From positions 3,472,001 to 3,536,000 of the forward strand of contig NZ_AP025032.1 in assembly GCF_019973775.1 (NCBI RefSeq): 64,000 nucleotides of DNA, in the 5' to 3' direction. The position numbers were made by a program, and so were the translations under genes. Position 1 is the stretch's first letter. Each line of letters starts with the position of its first letter. Origin of the DNA: Aureimonas sp. SA4125 (lineage in GTDB: Bacteria; Pseudomonadota; Alphaproteobacteria; Rhizobiales; Rhizobiaceae). Shown here in pieces: positions 49,812-57,568 of this stretch. The notes beneath the pieces are model-generated. The model searched no databases and had not been told where the DNA came from. It was given only the letters and a program-made list of their open reading frames with translations.

Positions 49812-50357
49812 CTAATCCTTCACCGGCATCACGTCGCCTTTGTTCAGCGCCTGCACCAGCGCGGCGATGCGGGCCGCGCCGTCGGCCGCCGTCGTGCAGA
49901 CGACGACGTTCATCGCGCCCTTTTCCATCCACAGCGCCAACGGCACCTCGCCGGCGGCGCCGGTGTCGTAGCGTTTTTCGACGTATTTTCGGTCGGCGGC
50001 GAGTTTTGCCGCCTCGGCGATGGTCCAGGTCTTCGGCGTCACCTTGCCGGCGAGGTCCGGCTTCAGCATCACGAGCTTCTGGCCGAGCCAGGCCTCGATC
50101 TCCTTCCACGGCATGCCTTTCCGCCGCAGCAGGTCGGAGGTCGGGACGACGCGCTTCCCCTGCATGTGAGGCGCTGCGGCGTGGAGGCAGGAGAGGCCTT
50201 CCGGCGGGCAGGCGGTGCCGGCGCAGTCGAAACGGCGGCCCTTGTCCATGGTCGCATCGGCCGGGGGGCCGGATGTCCAGCCCGGGATGATCTCCTGCGC
50301 GTTGGCCGGCGAGAGCATGAGAGCGAGGGTAAGGCCGAGGGCGAAGTTTCGAAACAT
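49812..50357 (-). CDS. secreted protein of unknown function
   Basis: 181 residues. Sec signal FRNFALGLTLALMLSPANA, then a mature domain with four Cys (FDCAGTACPPEGLSCLHAA and NVVVCTTAADG) likely forming disulfides in the periplasm. The rest has no recognised domain. GGAGTG lies just upstream of ATG 50357. A longer frame upstream is not supported. Confidence 0.7.
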   Translation of the reverse strand: MFRNFALGLTLALMLSPANAQEIIPGWTSGPPADATMDKGRRFDCAGTACPPEGLSCLHAAAPHMQGKRVVPTSDLLRRKGMPWKEIEAWLGQKLVMLKPDLAGKVTPKTWTIAEAAKLAADRKYVEKRYDTGAAGEVPLALWMEKGAMNVVVCTTAADGAARIAALVQALNKGDVMPVKD

Positions 50358-50455
50358 GGGGTCACTCCAGTAGCGCTTTTCGCCTTCTAGCGCAGCGGGC
50401 TCGCCCAAGGCTGGAACGATGTGGGGAGAATGCAGCGCTCCTTCTGGCCCGGACA

Positions 50456-50489
50456 ACAAAAAGCCTCCCCGCCCGAAAGCGGAGAGGCT
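50456..50489 (-). terminator. rho-independent terminator of the repeat-protein gene
   Basis: On the minus strand AGCCTCTCCGC, loop TTTCGG, GCGGGGAGGCT, then TTTTTG: an 11-bp stem with one G-U pair, 31 bp after the stop of the gene at 50520-50882. Confidence 0.9.
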
Positions 50490-50519
50490 CGATCGCGGCC
50501 CGGACGGGGCCGATCTGTC

Positions 50520-50882
50520 TTACTTGGCCATGTCGGCGCCGGCACCCGTGCCCTGGCCGCCCGTCGTCGTCGAGTCGACACCGCCGACCGAAGTCGTCGC
50601 GGAAGCGTTCGCGCCAGCCGTGGCTGCATCCTTCGGCATATCCGGGGTCATGCTGCCCGTGGCCATGTTGTCGTCCGAAGTGCCCTCGGGAAGGATAACG
50701 GCGCCACTGGCGTTCGCGCCGGCTCCGGTGCCCTGACCACCGATCGTGGTCGAATCGACGCCATTCGGCGAGGTCGTCTCGGAAGCGTTGGCACCCGTGG
50801 TGGCGCCCTGGGTCGTCGTGGCTTGAGCGAAGGCGACGGTGCTGATCAGCGAAAAGCCGGCGGCGAGAATGATCTTCTTCAT
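50520..50882 (-). CDS. small secreted repeat protein, unknown function
   Basis: 120 residues. Sec signal KKIILAAGFSLISTVAFAQ, then a Gly/Thr/Ala/Ser-rich mature part made of two copies of a roughly 32-residue unit, each with GANAS, GVDSTT and GGQGTGAGA in the same order, separated by a short acidic/Met-rich link (DDNMATGSMTPDM). No Cys, no aromatic residues; probably disordered. AAGGA precedes the ATG. An EcfG-like promoter lies upstream and a strong terminator downstream, so it is a single stress-type gene. Confidence 0.72.
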   Translation of the reverse strand: MKKIILAAGFSLISTVAFAQATTTQGATTGANASETTSPNGVDSTTIGGQGTGAGANASGAVILPEGTSDDNMATGSMTPDMPKDAATAGANASATTSVGGVDSTTTGGQGTGAGADMAK

Positions 50883-51417
50883 AATGAAATCCTTGACTGT
50901 TGCCGGCTCCCGGCCGGCTCGGCTCCGTTGTGCGGAGTATGAAAGCACAACAGGTCGAGCCCGCATCCGTTCCGCAAAAACGGCCCGAGCCGGCCCATAG
51001 GCCGTGACATCATCGTGATGAATAAATTGAGGGATTCCCGGTTGCGTGACAGTGGCGCGGCACCATGCGCGTCTACGCGTAGTATTGATTGGTTGCAGTG
51101 CGGCAAAGCTCGCCCGGCCGTTGCTCTTGCGTCGGCGCTTTGGCTGTCCTAAAAAATACATGTTCGGGCATTTGCTGACCCGGAGACTGGTTAGACGTTC
51201 CTTGCCGTGGGTGTCCCCGCGGACCAGCCGAATTCGGTTTACCGCATCCGGCCACTGCACGACTTCGACCCTTTCGCCGATACGACGTGAACTTCCGAAA
51301 CCGCCGACGCCCTCTTCCGAGGACGTCAATTTTGTTCGGAAGATGCCATCAGGCCGTCTTTCGAGTCGATCGGGAGGCCTGAGTGCCGCCACGATCGTAC
51401 ACTGAAAGGGTAATCCC
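50883..51417. other. 535-bp gap between repeat-protein gene and cspA
   Basis: Holds the EcfG-type promoter at 50949-50973 and, toward 51418, the leader of the cold-shock gene. No convincing gene; open frames on both strands lack ribosome binding sites. Confidence 0.5.
50949..50973 (-). promoter_or_regulatory. EcfG/RpoE2-type promoter of the repeat-protein gene
   Basis: On the minus strand GGAAC, 16 bases, TGTT. It fits the GGAAC-N18-TT form of the general stress promoter and lies 67 bp upstream of the start codon. Confidence 0.55.
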
Positions 51418-51630
51418 ATGAGCCAGACCGGCACCGTCAAGTTTTTCAACGCCTCCAAGGGCTTCGGCTTCGTCACGCCGGAAGGCGGCGCGAAGGACGT
51501 GTTCCTTCACGTGACCGCGCTCGAGCGCGCGGGCATGTCCTCCATCGAGGACGGCGCGAAGATCACTTTTGACGTCGAGCCCGACACCCGCGGCAAGGGC
51601 CCGAAGGCCGTCAACGTCCAGCGCGCCTGA
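51418..51630 (+). CDS. cspA: cold-shock domain protein, CspA family
   Basis: 70 residues, one [21 protein letters not shown] contains RNP1 (KGFGF), and VFLHVTALERAGM holds RNP2. It binds single-stranded RNA and DNA. AAGGG lies upstream of ATG 51418. Followed by a small hairpin (CGGAGG/CCTCCG at 51641-51658) and a terminator. A second family member is at 52870-53085. Confidence 0.95.
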   Translation: MSQTGTVKFFNASKGFGFVTPEGGAKDVFLHVTALERAGMSSIEDGAKITFDVEPDTRGKGPKAVNVQRA

Positions 51631-51682
51631 GGCAGGGTGCCGGAGGGTCATACCTCCGAGGCACGTTCGCTCATGATATTGG

Positions 51683-51713
51683 AAAGGGCTCGCCTTGCGG
51701 CGGGCCCTTTTTG
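51683..51713 (+). terminator. rho-independent terminator of cspA
   Basis: AAAGGGCTCGCC, short loop, GGCGGGCCCTTT, then TTG: a long stem with a U-rich end 53 bp after the cspA stop. Confidence 0.8.
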
Positions 51714-51725
51714 CTTCGCGGCTTT

Positions 51726-51798
51726 GGCCGCCTCCATCGGTGGCCGCCTCCATCGGTCGGGCCCTTCGACGAAGCATGGACGAAGCATGGACGAAGCG
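51726..51798. repeat. two short tandem duplications after cspA
   Basis: GGCCGCCTCCATCGGT is repeated exactly at 51726-51741 and 51742-51757; then GACGAAGCATG is repeated at 51768 and 51779, with a partial third at 51790. Slippage-type repeats between the csp terminator and the convergent gene. Confidence 0.85.
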
Positions 51799-51856
51799 CG
51801 CCTCGGCGCCGATTGAGGCCGGGTTCCCGCATGGGAGCGGCGTGCCCCTATTCGGC

Positions 51857-52546
51857 TCAGCTACCATCCCGGGTGCGGGCTTCCCCGGGGAGCATTGCTA
51901 CGGCCTCCGGCAGGCGAGCCGAGGGCTCTGAAAGGCTCGCACACAGCGCCAATGCCGCCTGGAACAGGGTTTCCTCCGCTATCGTGTGGCAGAACTCCGG
52001 CATCGCACTCTTGGCCCGGTAGGCGTCGATGACTGCGTCGGTGAGCGGGGCATGGATGAGGCCATAGTGCTCGACCATGAGATCGGCCGCGCTGTGGCAG
52101 AGATGGTAGAGGATGTCGTTGCAGAGATAGCGACCCGCGTCGCGCGAGAATTCGAAATCGATCCCCGCGGCGCGCAACGCGGCCGTCATGCGCGTCAGCG
52201 GCAGCTTTGCCTCCAGCGTTTCCGGCCCTTCGGCGACCGACGGCCCGGAGGGGAAACCGCCGACGGCATCGACCCGTCCGAGTTCGCGGCCATTGTGCCC
52301 GGTCAGTTCGAACCGCAGGCGCCCCGCGCCGGAATGCAACCCGAAGACGAGAACACCATGCGGTCGGTGCGCGCCGATGGCCTCCCGCAATGTCGGCCAT
52401 GCCCGCTCCCAGTCGACGGGAATGAGGCAGGGCACGATTTGCTCGCCAGCCGCGGTCATACATCCCTCGAGAGCCCGCACAAGGCCTTCCGTGGGATTGA
52501 TCGGGGCATGGGGAAAGGCGGCAAAGCCGGCGACCAGAACTGTCAT
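51857..52546 (-). CDS. pyroglutamyl-peptidase I-like cysteine peptidase (C15)
   Basis: 229 residues from ATG 52546; ATG 52561 is also possible, and neither has a strong ribosome binding site. TVLVAGFAAFPHAPINPTEG matches the Pcp N-terminus, FGLHSGAGRLRFE the middle, and the catalytic Cys is in AGRYLCNDILYHL, with His in the C-terminal region (GLIHAPLTD). Pcp removes N-terminal pyroglutamate from peptides. The Glu and His of the triad are plausible but not certain by eye, so activity is inferred. Convergent with cspA. Confidence 0.78.
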   Translation of the reverse strand: MTVLVAGFAAFPHAPINPTEGLVRALEGCMTAAGEQIVPCLIPVDWERAWPTLREAIGAHRPHGVLVFGLHSGAGRLRFELTGHNGRELGRVDAVGGFPSGPSVAEGPETLEAKLPLTRMTAALRAAGIDFEFSRDAGRYLCNDILYHLCHSAADLMVEHYGLIHAPLTDAVIDAYRAKSAMPEFCHTIAEETLFQAALALCASLSEPSARLPEAVAMLPGEARTRDGS

Positions 52547-52869
52547 GGGGTATCCGATCATCCTCGTCGCGAGGGCATGCGGTAGACGCAGCAAGGCTCC
52601 GCTGGCGTCTTACGTAACGAAATGTGAAGCCTTCCGCAAAACTTTCACTTGCAATTCTAAGCAGCCGATAGCATGGAAAAATTGTAGGGGCAATTTCGTA
52701 GACATAGTGTGACTGGACGGATGGCGGATCGGGGACGCGCACTCCCGAGCGGCTTTGACGAGATCAGACCCGCGATATTTCCATTCCTTGCAGTTCATTC
52801 CTTGCAGTTCGAGACTTGCCTGTCACAGACTACCCGGCGCATCGAACCGCCAAGGAACAGGGAACCGCA
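52547..52869. other. 323-bp leader region of the second cold-shock gene
   Basis: No gene. AT-rich at 52610-52710. A 14-bp tandem duplication (CATTCCTTGCAGTT twice, 52782-52809) lies in what should be the long 5' leader of the csp gene, where cold-shock mRNAs often have regulatory structure. Confidence 0.5.
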
Positions 52870-53085
52870 ATGGCACAGACTGGCACCGTCAAGTTCTTCA
52901 ACACCGAAAAAGGTTTTGGCTTCATCAAGCCCGACAACGGGGGCGCCGACATCTTCGTTCATATCTCGGCAGTCCAGGCTTCCGGGCTGAACGGGCTGGT
53001 GGAGAACCAGAAGGTCTCCTACGAAACCGAGCCGGACAAGCGCGGCAAGGGCCCGAAGGCGGTCAATCTCGAAGCCGCGGACTGA
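52870..53085 (+). CDS. cold-shock domain protein, CspA family
   Basis: 71 residues. [18 protein letters not shown] (RNP1 KGFGF) and [13 protein letters not shown] (RNP2) define a single cold-shock domain, close in sequence to the one at 51418-51630. It should be an RNA chaperone induced by cold or growth phase. The leader is long (see 52547-52869), and the gene is followed by a 16-bp repeat array instead of an obvious terminator. Confidence 0.95.
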   Translation: MAQTGTVKFFNTEKGFGFIKPDNGGADIFVHISAVQASGLNGLVENQKVSYETEPDKRGKGPKAVNLEAAD

Positions 53086-53182
53086 GACGCCGGACCGTTC
53101 CCGCCGACCAGATCGAGGACAGGCGCCAAGTCGGCGCGCCAGGTCCCGTATGGGCGAGCCTTCCATCTACGAGGCTCCCTTT

Positions 53183-53263
53183 TGCGAGGCTGGGCTCATC
53201 CAAGGCCGGGGCTCATGCGAGGCCGGGCTCCTGCGAGGCCGGGCTCGTGCAAGGCTGGGCTCG
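53183..53263. repeat. 16-bp tandem repeat array, five imperfect units
   Basis: Units of the form TGCGAGGCCGGGCTCC: 53183-53198, a diverged unit to 53215, then 53216-53231, 53232-53247 and 53248-53263. They differ at a few positions. The array fills the space between the csp gene and the BA14K-like gene (53086-53407 otherwise holds no gene); GGCC and GGCTC-rich units could form weak hairpins. Confidence 0.85.
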
Positions 53264-53407
53264 ACTGCCACGAATGCGGCACGGCGCGCGCGAAGGCGCG
53301 TCAAACCTGTGCGCCCTCGGGCTCTTTACCACTTCTTAAGAGACAACTTGGAATCGATGCTGCAACGGTGTTTGTTCGGACTTCGCCAGCGACACCGGAG
53401 ACAAAAG

Positions 53408-54280
53408 ATGCGACAGCGCAATTTCAGATGCATCGCCATCCTTCTGGCCGCAAGCCTCTTCGGTCTCATCGGCGGCTATGTCAACGAAGCCTTCGCCCGC
53501 GATTCCGGGATGCGCAGTGGAGACCGTGGCCGCGGTCAAGCCGTCGAGATCGTCAGAAAGCGGCACTCCTCGTTTTCCCATGATCGGGGCCCGTCATTCC
53601 GTCGGGATCACCACGGGCGCGGCTTCGACCGCGACAGGCACTACGGGCGAAACCGCGACAGACCCAGCAGCGGTTCGTACCGAAGTGACGAGCGCGACTA
53701 CGGCCGATATGGGTCTGCCGACCGGAACAGAGGCTGGCGCGAACGCCAGAGGCGGTTCGACGATCACGACCGGCGTCGCAGCCATTTCGACCGCGAGCAC
53801 CGCCACGACCGCAAACGCGACTGGGGTGGCCACCGGGATGAACCCCGCGCCCGGCGTCCCCTGCCCCGCTACAATCACCAGTATGGCACCGAGATCGCTC
53901 CCGCCGACCGGTCCTGGATATCCCGGGACGATGATGATCGCGTCGTCTATTACGGCGGCGCCGCCCCCTACGGACTGCCTCCCGGGTCGGCGGCCGGCAT
54001 CTATCCGTCCGGTGCCCGATGGATCGATGTCGGAGCCGAGCGTCTCGACCGCCGGCCCGTCGGCACCAAGGGGATCGATGTCGCCTATGCCGGCGGCGGC
54101 AAGATCATCCGGCTGGGTCGTGGCTTTTCGGCCCGCGGCAATCGCAGCCAACGCGAGGATCTGCAGCCCTGGTCGAGCGGATGGCTGCGCCACTGCACCG
54201 CCACCTACCGCAGCTTCGATCCGTCACTCGGCACCTATGTCGGCACGGACGGCCGCGCACGTTTCTGCGCGGCGCGTTAG
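53408..54280 (+). CDS. secreted BA14K-like protein with basic His/Arg/Asp-rich middle
   Basis: 290 residues from ATG 53408. Sec signal NFRCIAILLAASLFGLIGGY, cleavage near FARD. Residues about 40-150 are a His/Arg/Asp/Gly-rich low-complexity stretch. The C-terminus (WLRHCTATYRSFDPSLGTYV then GTDGRARFC) is the BA14K domain, known from a Brucella antigen with lectin-like properties and present in many Hyphomicrobiales. Periplasmic or surface; function unclear. Weak AAAAG site before the ATG. Confidence 0.78.
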   Translation: MRQRNFRCIAILLAASLFGLIGGYVNEAFARDSGMRSGDRGRGQAVEIVRKRHSSFSHDRGPSFRRDHHGRGFDRDRHYGRNRDRPSSGSYRSDERDYGRYGSADRNRGWRERQRRFDDHDRRRSHFDREHRHDRKRDWGGHRDEPRARRPLPRYNHQYGTEIAPADRSWISRDDDDRVVYYGGAAPYGLPPGSAAGIYPSGARWIDVGAERLDRRPVGTKGIDVAYAGGGKIIRLGRGFSARGNRSQREDLQPWSSGWLRHCTATYRSFDPSLGTYVGTDGRARFCAAR

Positions 54281-54380
54281 AACCGGCGGTTAAGGGCCTC
54301 GCCCCGGCGCCTGTCGGGTCAAAGCGCCCGACAGCACGACTCCCTTCGACGGAACAGCGGAGGGATTGTCGAAAGGCTCC

Positions 54381-55076
54381 CTAACGCAGATAGGGATTGT
54401 GGAGCCGTTCCTCGCCGAGCGTGCTGCCCGGACCATGGCCGCAGATGAAGGTCACGTCGTCGCCGAGCGGCAGGAGCTTGTCCTTGATCGAGGCGATCAG
54501 CGCGGCATGGTCGCCGCCCGGAAGATCCGTGCGGCCGATCGACCCCTGGAAGAGAACGTCCCCGGCATGCAGGAACCGCGTCGCGCGGTTGAAGAACACG
54601 ACATGGCCGGGTGCGTGCCCGGGACAATGCAGGACCTCGAAGCGATGCGAGCCGAAGGACAGCGTGTCGCCATCGCCGAGCCAGGTATCGGGATAGGCGT
54701 TCCGAAAACCGCCCCCGACGCCGTACATCGCCGCCTGCCGCTCGATGTTCTCGAGCAGCGCCCGGTCGGCGATATGCGGCCCGGAGATCGCGACCCCCAG
54801 CCTCTCCTTCAACGCCATGGCGCCGCCGGCGTGGTCGAGATGGCCATGCGTCAGCCAGATCGCCTCGACGGTGATCCCCGTCAGCGTGATGGCTTCGAGG
54901 ATACGATCGACATCGCCGCCGGGGTCGACCACGACCCCGGTGAGGCTGTCTTCGTCAAACAGGAGGCAGCAGTTCTGCTGGAACGGGGTCACGGTGACGA
55001 TCTGGATCGCCAGCGCGCTTTCGCCTCCCGCGCCTCCCTTGCCCGGCTGTGCGGACGGATCGGCCGGCCCGCTCAC
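54381..55076 (-). CDS. metallo-beta-lactamase-fold hydrolase, glyoxalase II-like
   Basis: 231 residues from GTG 55076, which overlaps the ilvE stop as GTGA. Metal ligands are visible: THGHLDHAGG, HCPGHAPGHVVF, HAGDVLFQGSIG and the last His in FICGHGPGST. The family opening is VTVTPFQQNCCLLFDEDS. Such proteins hydrolyse S-lactoylglutathione or other thioesters, or act as persulfide dioxygenases; the substrate is not set. Coupling to ilvE is translational; a metabolic link is unclear. Confidence 0.9.
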   Translation of the reverse strand: MSGPADPSAQPGKGGAGGESALAIQIVTVTPFQQNCCLLFDEDSLTGVVVDPGGDVDRILEAITLTGITVEAIWLTHGHLDHAGGAMALKERLGVAISGPHIADRALLENIERQAAMYGVGGGFRNAYPDTWLGDGDTLSFGSHRFEVLHCPGHAPGHVVFFNRATRFLHAGDVLFQGSIGRTDLPGGDHAALIASIKDKLLPLGDDVTFICGHGPGSTLGEERLHNPYLR

Positions 55077-55963
55077 TCGGCGGCCGCCCGCTTCGGCTGC
55101 ACCTCTGCCGCATAGTCGGCAATCAGCTGCCGGCTGATCTCGCCGGGCACGAAGGTGTGAGGGCCGATCTCGGCGACGGGCGTCACTTCCGCCGCCGTGC
55201 CGCACAGGAAGCACTCGGTCAGGTCGTCCAGTTCTTCCGGAAGGATCGTCCGCTCGCGCACCTCGAGGCCGCGCCGCTTGGCCAGCTCGATGACGGTGCG
55301 CCGGGTGATGCCGTCGAGAAAACAGTCCGCCGTCGGCGTATGGATGACGCCGTCCTTCACGAAGAAGACGTTGGCGCCGGTCGCCTCGGCGACATGGCCG
55401 CGCCAGTCGAGCATGAGCGCATCGGCATAGCCCTTCGCCTCGGCCGCGTGCTTTGAAATGGTACAGATCATGTAGAGGCCGCTCGCCTTGGCTTTCGACG
55501 GCGCGGTGCGCGGGTCGGGGCGACGATATTCGGCCAGGTCGAGGCGAATGCCCTTCATCCGCTGTTCCGGATTGAAGTAGCTCGGCCACTGCCAGATCGC
55601 GATCGCGACATTGATGCGGTTGTTCTGCGCCGAGACGCCCATCATCTCGCTGCCACGCCACGCGATCGGGCGGACATAGGCGTCGGCAAAGCCCTGGCGC
55701 CGCAGGAGCTCGATGCATGCCGCGTCGATCTCCTCGGCGCTGTACGGCACCTTGAAGCCGAGCAGACGGCCAGACTCGATCAATCGGTCCGTGTGGGCGC
55801 GAAGCTTGAAGATCTCGCCCCCATAGGCGCGCTCGCCCTCGAAGACGGCGCTGGCATAGTGAAGGCCATGGGTCAGGACGTGAACCTTGGCGTCGCGCCA
55901 GGGCACGAACTCGCCGTTGAACCAGATCTGGCCGTCCATTTGATCGAAGGGAACTGTGCTCAT
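55073..55963 (-). CDS. ilvE: branched-chain amino acid aminotransferase
   Basis: 296 residues, fold-type IV PLP enzyme. WFNGEFVPWRDAKVHVLTHG at the start, HYASAVFEGERAYGG, the Schiff-base Lys region in APSKAKASGLYM, and EATGANVFFVKDGVIHTP are typical of IlvE. It makes valine, leucine and isoleucine from their keto acids with glutamate. ATG 55963 with GAGAGA upstream. Divergent from the MarR-regulator-kinase operon. Confidence 0.93.
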   Translation of the reverse strand: MSTVPFDQMDGQIWFNGEFVPWRDAKVHVLTHGLHYASAVFEGERAYGGEIFKLRAHTDRLIESGRLLGFKVPYSAEEIDAACIELLRRQGFADAYVRPIAWRGSEMMGVSAQNNRINVAIAIWQWPSYFNPEQRMKGIRLDLAEYRRPDPRTAPSKAKASGLYMICTISKHAAEAKGYADALMLDWRGHVAEATGANVFFVKDGVIHTPTADCFLDGITRRTVIELAKRRGLEVRERTILPEELDDLTECFLCGTAAEVTPVAEIGPHTFVPGEISRQLIADYAAEVQPKRAAAE

Positions 55964-56276
55964 TTTCTCTCGGCGCCGTCGGCGCCCCTCCTCTAAAGTC
56001 AAACCTGCCAGCTGCGCCGACGCCCTGCACTTCGCGATGACCGAACCCGCGAGCCGATCGTTTCCCATGTCGGCGATCCAGATGGCCGTCTTCAGCATCC
56101 CGAAGACATCAAGGACAGTCTTCGGCTGGATGGCAACTGCAGACATGCCTTGGATCATGGACGCGGGAGGAACGACCCGTCCCGATCGCCCTGTTCCCTC
56201 GACGCAAGAGAGGTGTAACAATAGAGCGAAATTACGTCAACGGTGCTGACCTATTTTCGCAGGATATGCCATTGTG
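55964..56276. other. 313-bp divergent gap, ilvE / MarR operon
   Basis: No gene. It must hold the promoters for ilvE (leftward) and the MarR operon (rightward). A TTGTTA-like stretch near 56210-56240 (reading ACAATAGAGCGAAATTACGT) is the AT-rich part. No clear operator palindrome was found by eye. Confidence 0.45.
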
Positions 56277-56843
56277 ATGGATCTGACCGTGCTTGATCGC
56301 CACGCTTTGCCAGCCCTTTCCGATGCGCCCGCGGCAGAAGGGCTCGTGACGCAGGCTCTCGAGACGAATGGCGAGCTTGATTTTCGCATCATCGAACTCT
56401 TCTTCTTCGCCTATCGCGAATTCACGGCCGATGCCGATCTGGTGCTGGAGCGATACGGCTTTGGCCGGGCGCATCACCGGGTCCTGCATTTCGTCAACCG
56501 GGCGCCGGGAATGACCATTGCCGATCTGCTCGATCTCCTGCAGATCACCAAGCAATCGCTGTCGCGGGTCCTGCGGCAACTGGTCGACGGTGGCTTCATC
56601 CAGCAGATCCCAGGCGAGGAAGACCGTCGCCAGCGCCGGCTCTATCCCACGCCGTCCGGCCGCCACCTGACGCTGGAGCTGTCGCGCGCGCAGGCCGCCC
56701 GGATCGAGGCGGCCCTGGCCACGGCCGGCAGCACAGATCCACGACCTGTCATCGCCTTCCTGCGCGAGATGGCCGGCGATCGCGGTACCACCACGGCCTG
56801 GTTCCGCAAGCAGGGCATCGTCGAGGAGACCAGGGATGATTGA
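56277..56843 (+). CDS. petP: MarR family transcriptional regulator, PetP-like
   Basis: 188 residues from ATG 56277 (GTG 56274 is adjacent); AGGATA lies upstream. Winged helix: PGMTIADLLDLLQITKQSLS and the wing EEDRRQRRLYPTPSG. Its place directly before an OmpR-type regulator, with eight bases of overlap, and opposite ilvE, matches petP-petR in Rhodobacter and relatives in Hyphomicrobiales. It probably senses a small molecule and regulates this operon; the gene name is by context. Confidence 0.85.
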   Translation: MDLTVLDRHALPALSDAPAAEGLVTQALETNGELDFRIIELFFFAYREFTADADLVLERYGFGRAHHRVLHFVNRAPGMTIADLLDLLQITKQSLSRVLRQLVDGGFIQQIPGEEDRRQRRLYPTPSGRHLTLELSRAQAARIEAALATAGSTDPRPVIAFLREMAGDRGTTTAWFRKQGIVEETRDD

Positions 56844-57555
56844 GGGCCAGACGACGACGAAAGCGCCTTTCCTCGACGATGACGCGCCGCATCTTCTGAT
56901 CGTCGACGATGACCGCCGCATCCGCAGCCTGTTGTCGCGCTTCCTGTCCGAGCGGGGTTTTCGCGTCTCCATGGCCGCCGATGCCGCCGAAGCGCGCAAG
57001 ATTCTGCACGGGCTCGATTTCGATCTTCTGGTGGTCGACGTGATGATGCCCGGCGAAAGCGGCCTCGATCTCGTGCGCGCCATCTCCCGGATCCGCGACA
57101 CGCCGGTGCTGATGCTGACGGCCCGGTCGGAGACCGAGCAGCGTATCGAGGGACTGGAAGCGGGCGCCGACGACTATCTGACCAAGCCCTTCGATCCGCG
57201 GGAACTCCTCCTGCGGATCAACAATATCCTGAAGCGCGGCACGCCGTCGCCGATCCTGAAAGTCGAGAACGTCCGCTTCGGGCCCTTCAGCTTCTCCCTG
57301 GCGCGCAAGGAACTGAAGCGCGGCGCCGACATGATCCGGCTGACCGAGCGCGAACAGGAGATTATGGCGCAGTTCGCGCTGAAGGCTGGCGAGACGATCC
57401 AGCGGCAGGAACTGCTCGGCGACGAGGCCGATGTCGGCGAACGGACGGTCGACGTGCAGATCAACCGGCTGCGCCGCAAGATCGAAAGCGATCCCGCCAA
57501 TCCGCTCTGGCTGCAGACAGTCCGCGGCGTCGGCTACCGCCTGAACGTCGATTGA
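56836..57555 (+). CDS. petR: OmpR-family response regulator, PetR-like
   Basis: 239 residues. Receiver domain: LLIVDDDRRIRSLLSRFL with the acidic pair, phospho-acceptor Asp in LVVDVMMPGESG, Thr in MLTARSE and Lys in LTKPFDPREL. C-terminal winged helix ends RTVDVQINRLRRKIESDP and VRGVGYRL. It binds DNA when phosphorylated, presumably by the kinase encoded 13 bp downstream. Start overlaps the MarR gene. Confidence 0.93.
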   Translation: MIEGQTTTKAPFLDDDAPHLLIVDDDRRIRSLLSRFLSERGFRVSMAADAAEARKILHGLDFDLLVVDVMMPGESGLDLVRAISRIRDTPVLMLTARSETEQRIEGLEAGADDYLTKPFDPRELLLRINNILKRGTPSPILKVENVRFGPFSFSLARKELKRGADMIRLTEREQEIMAQFALKAGETIQRQELLGDEADVGERTVDVQINRLRRKIESDPANPLWLQTVRGVGYRLNVD

Positions 57556-57568
57556 GCGCCGCGGCGCC

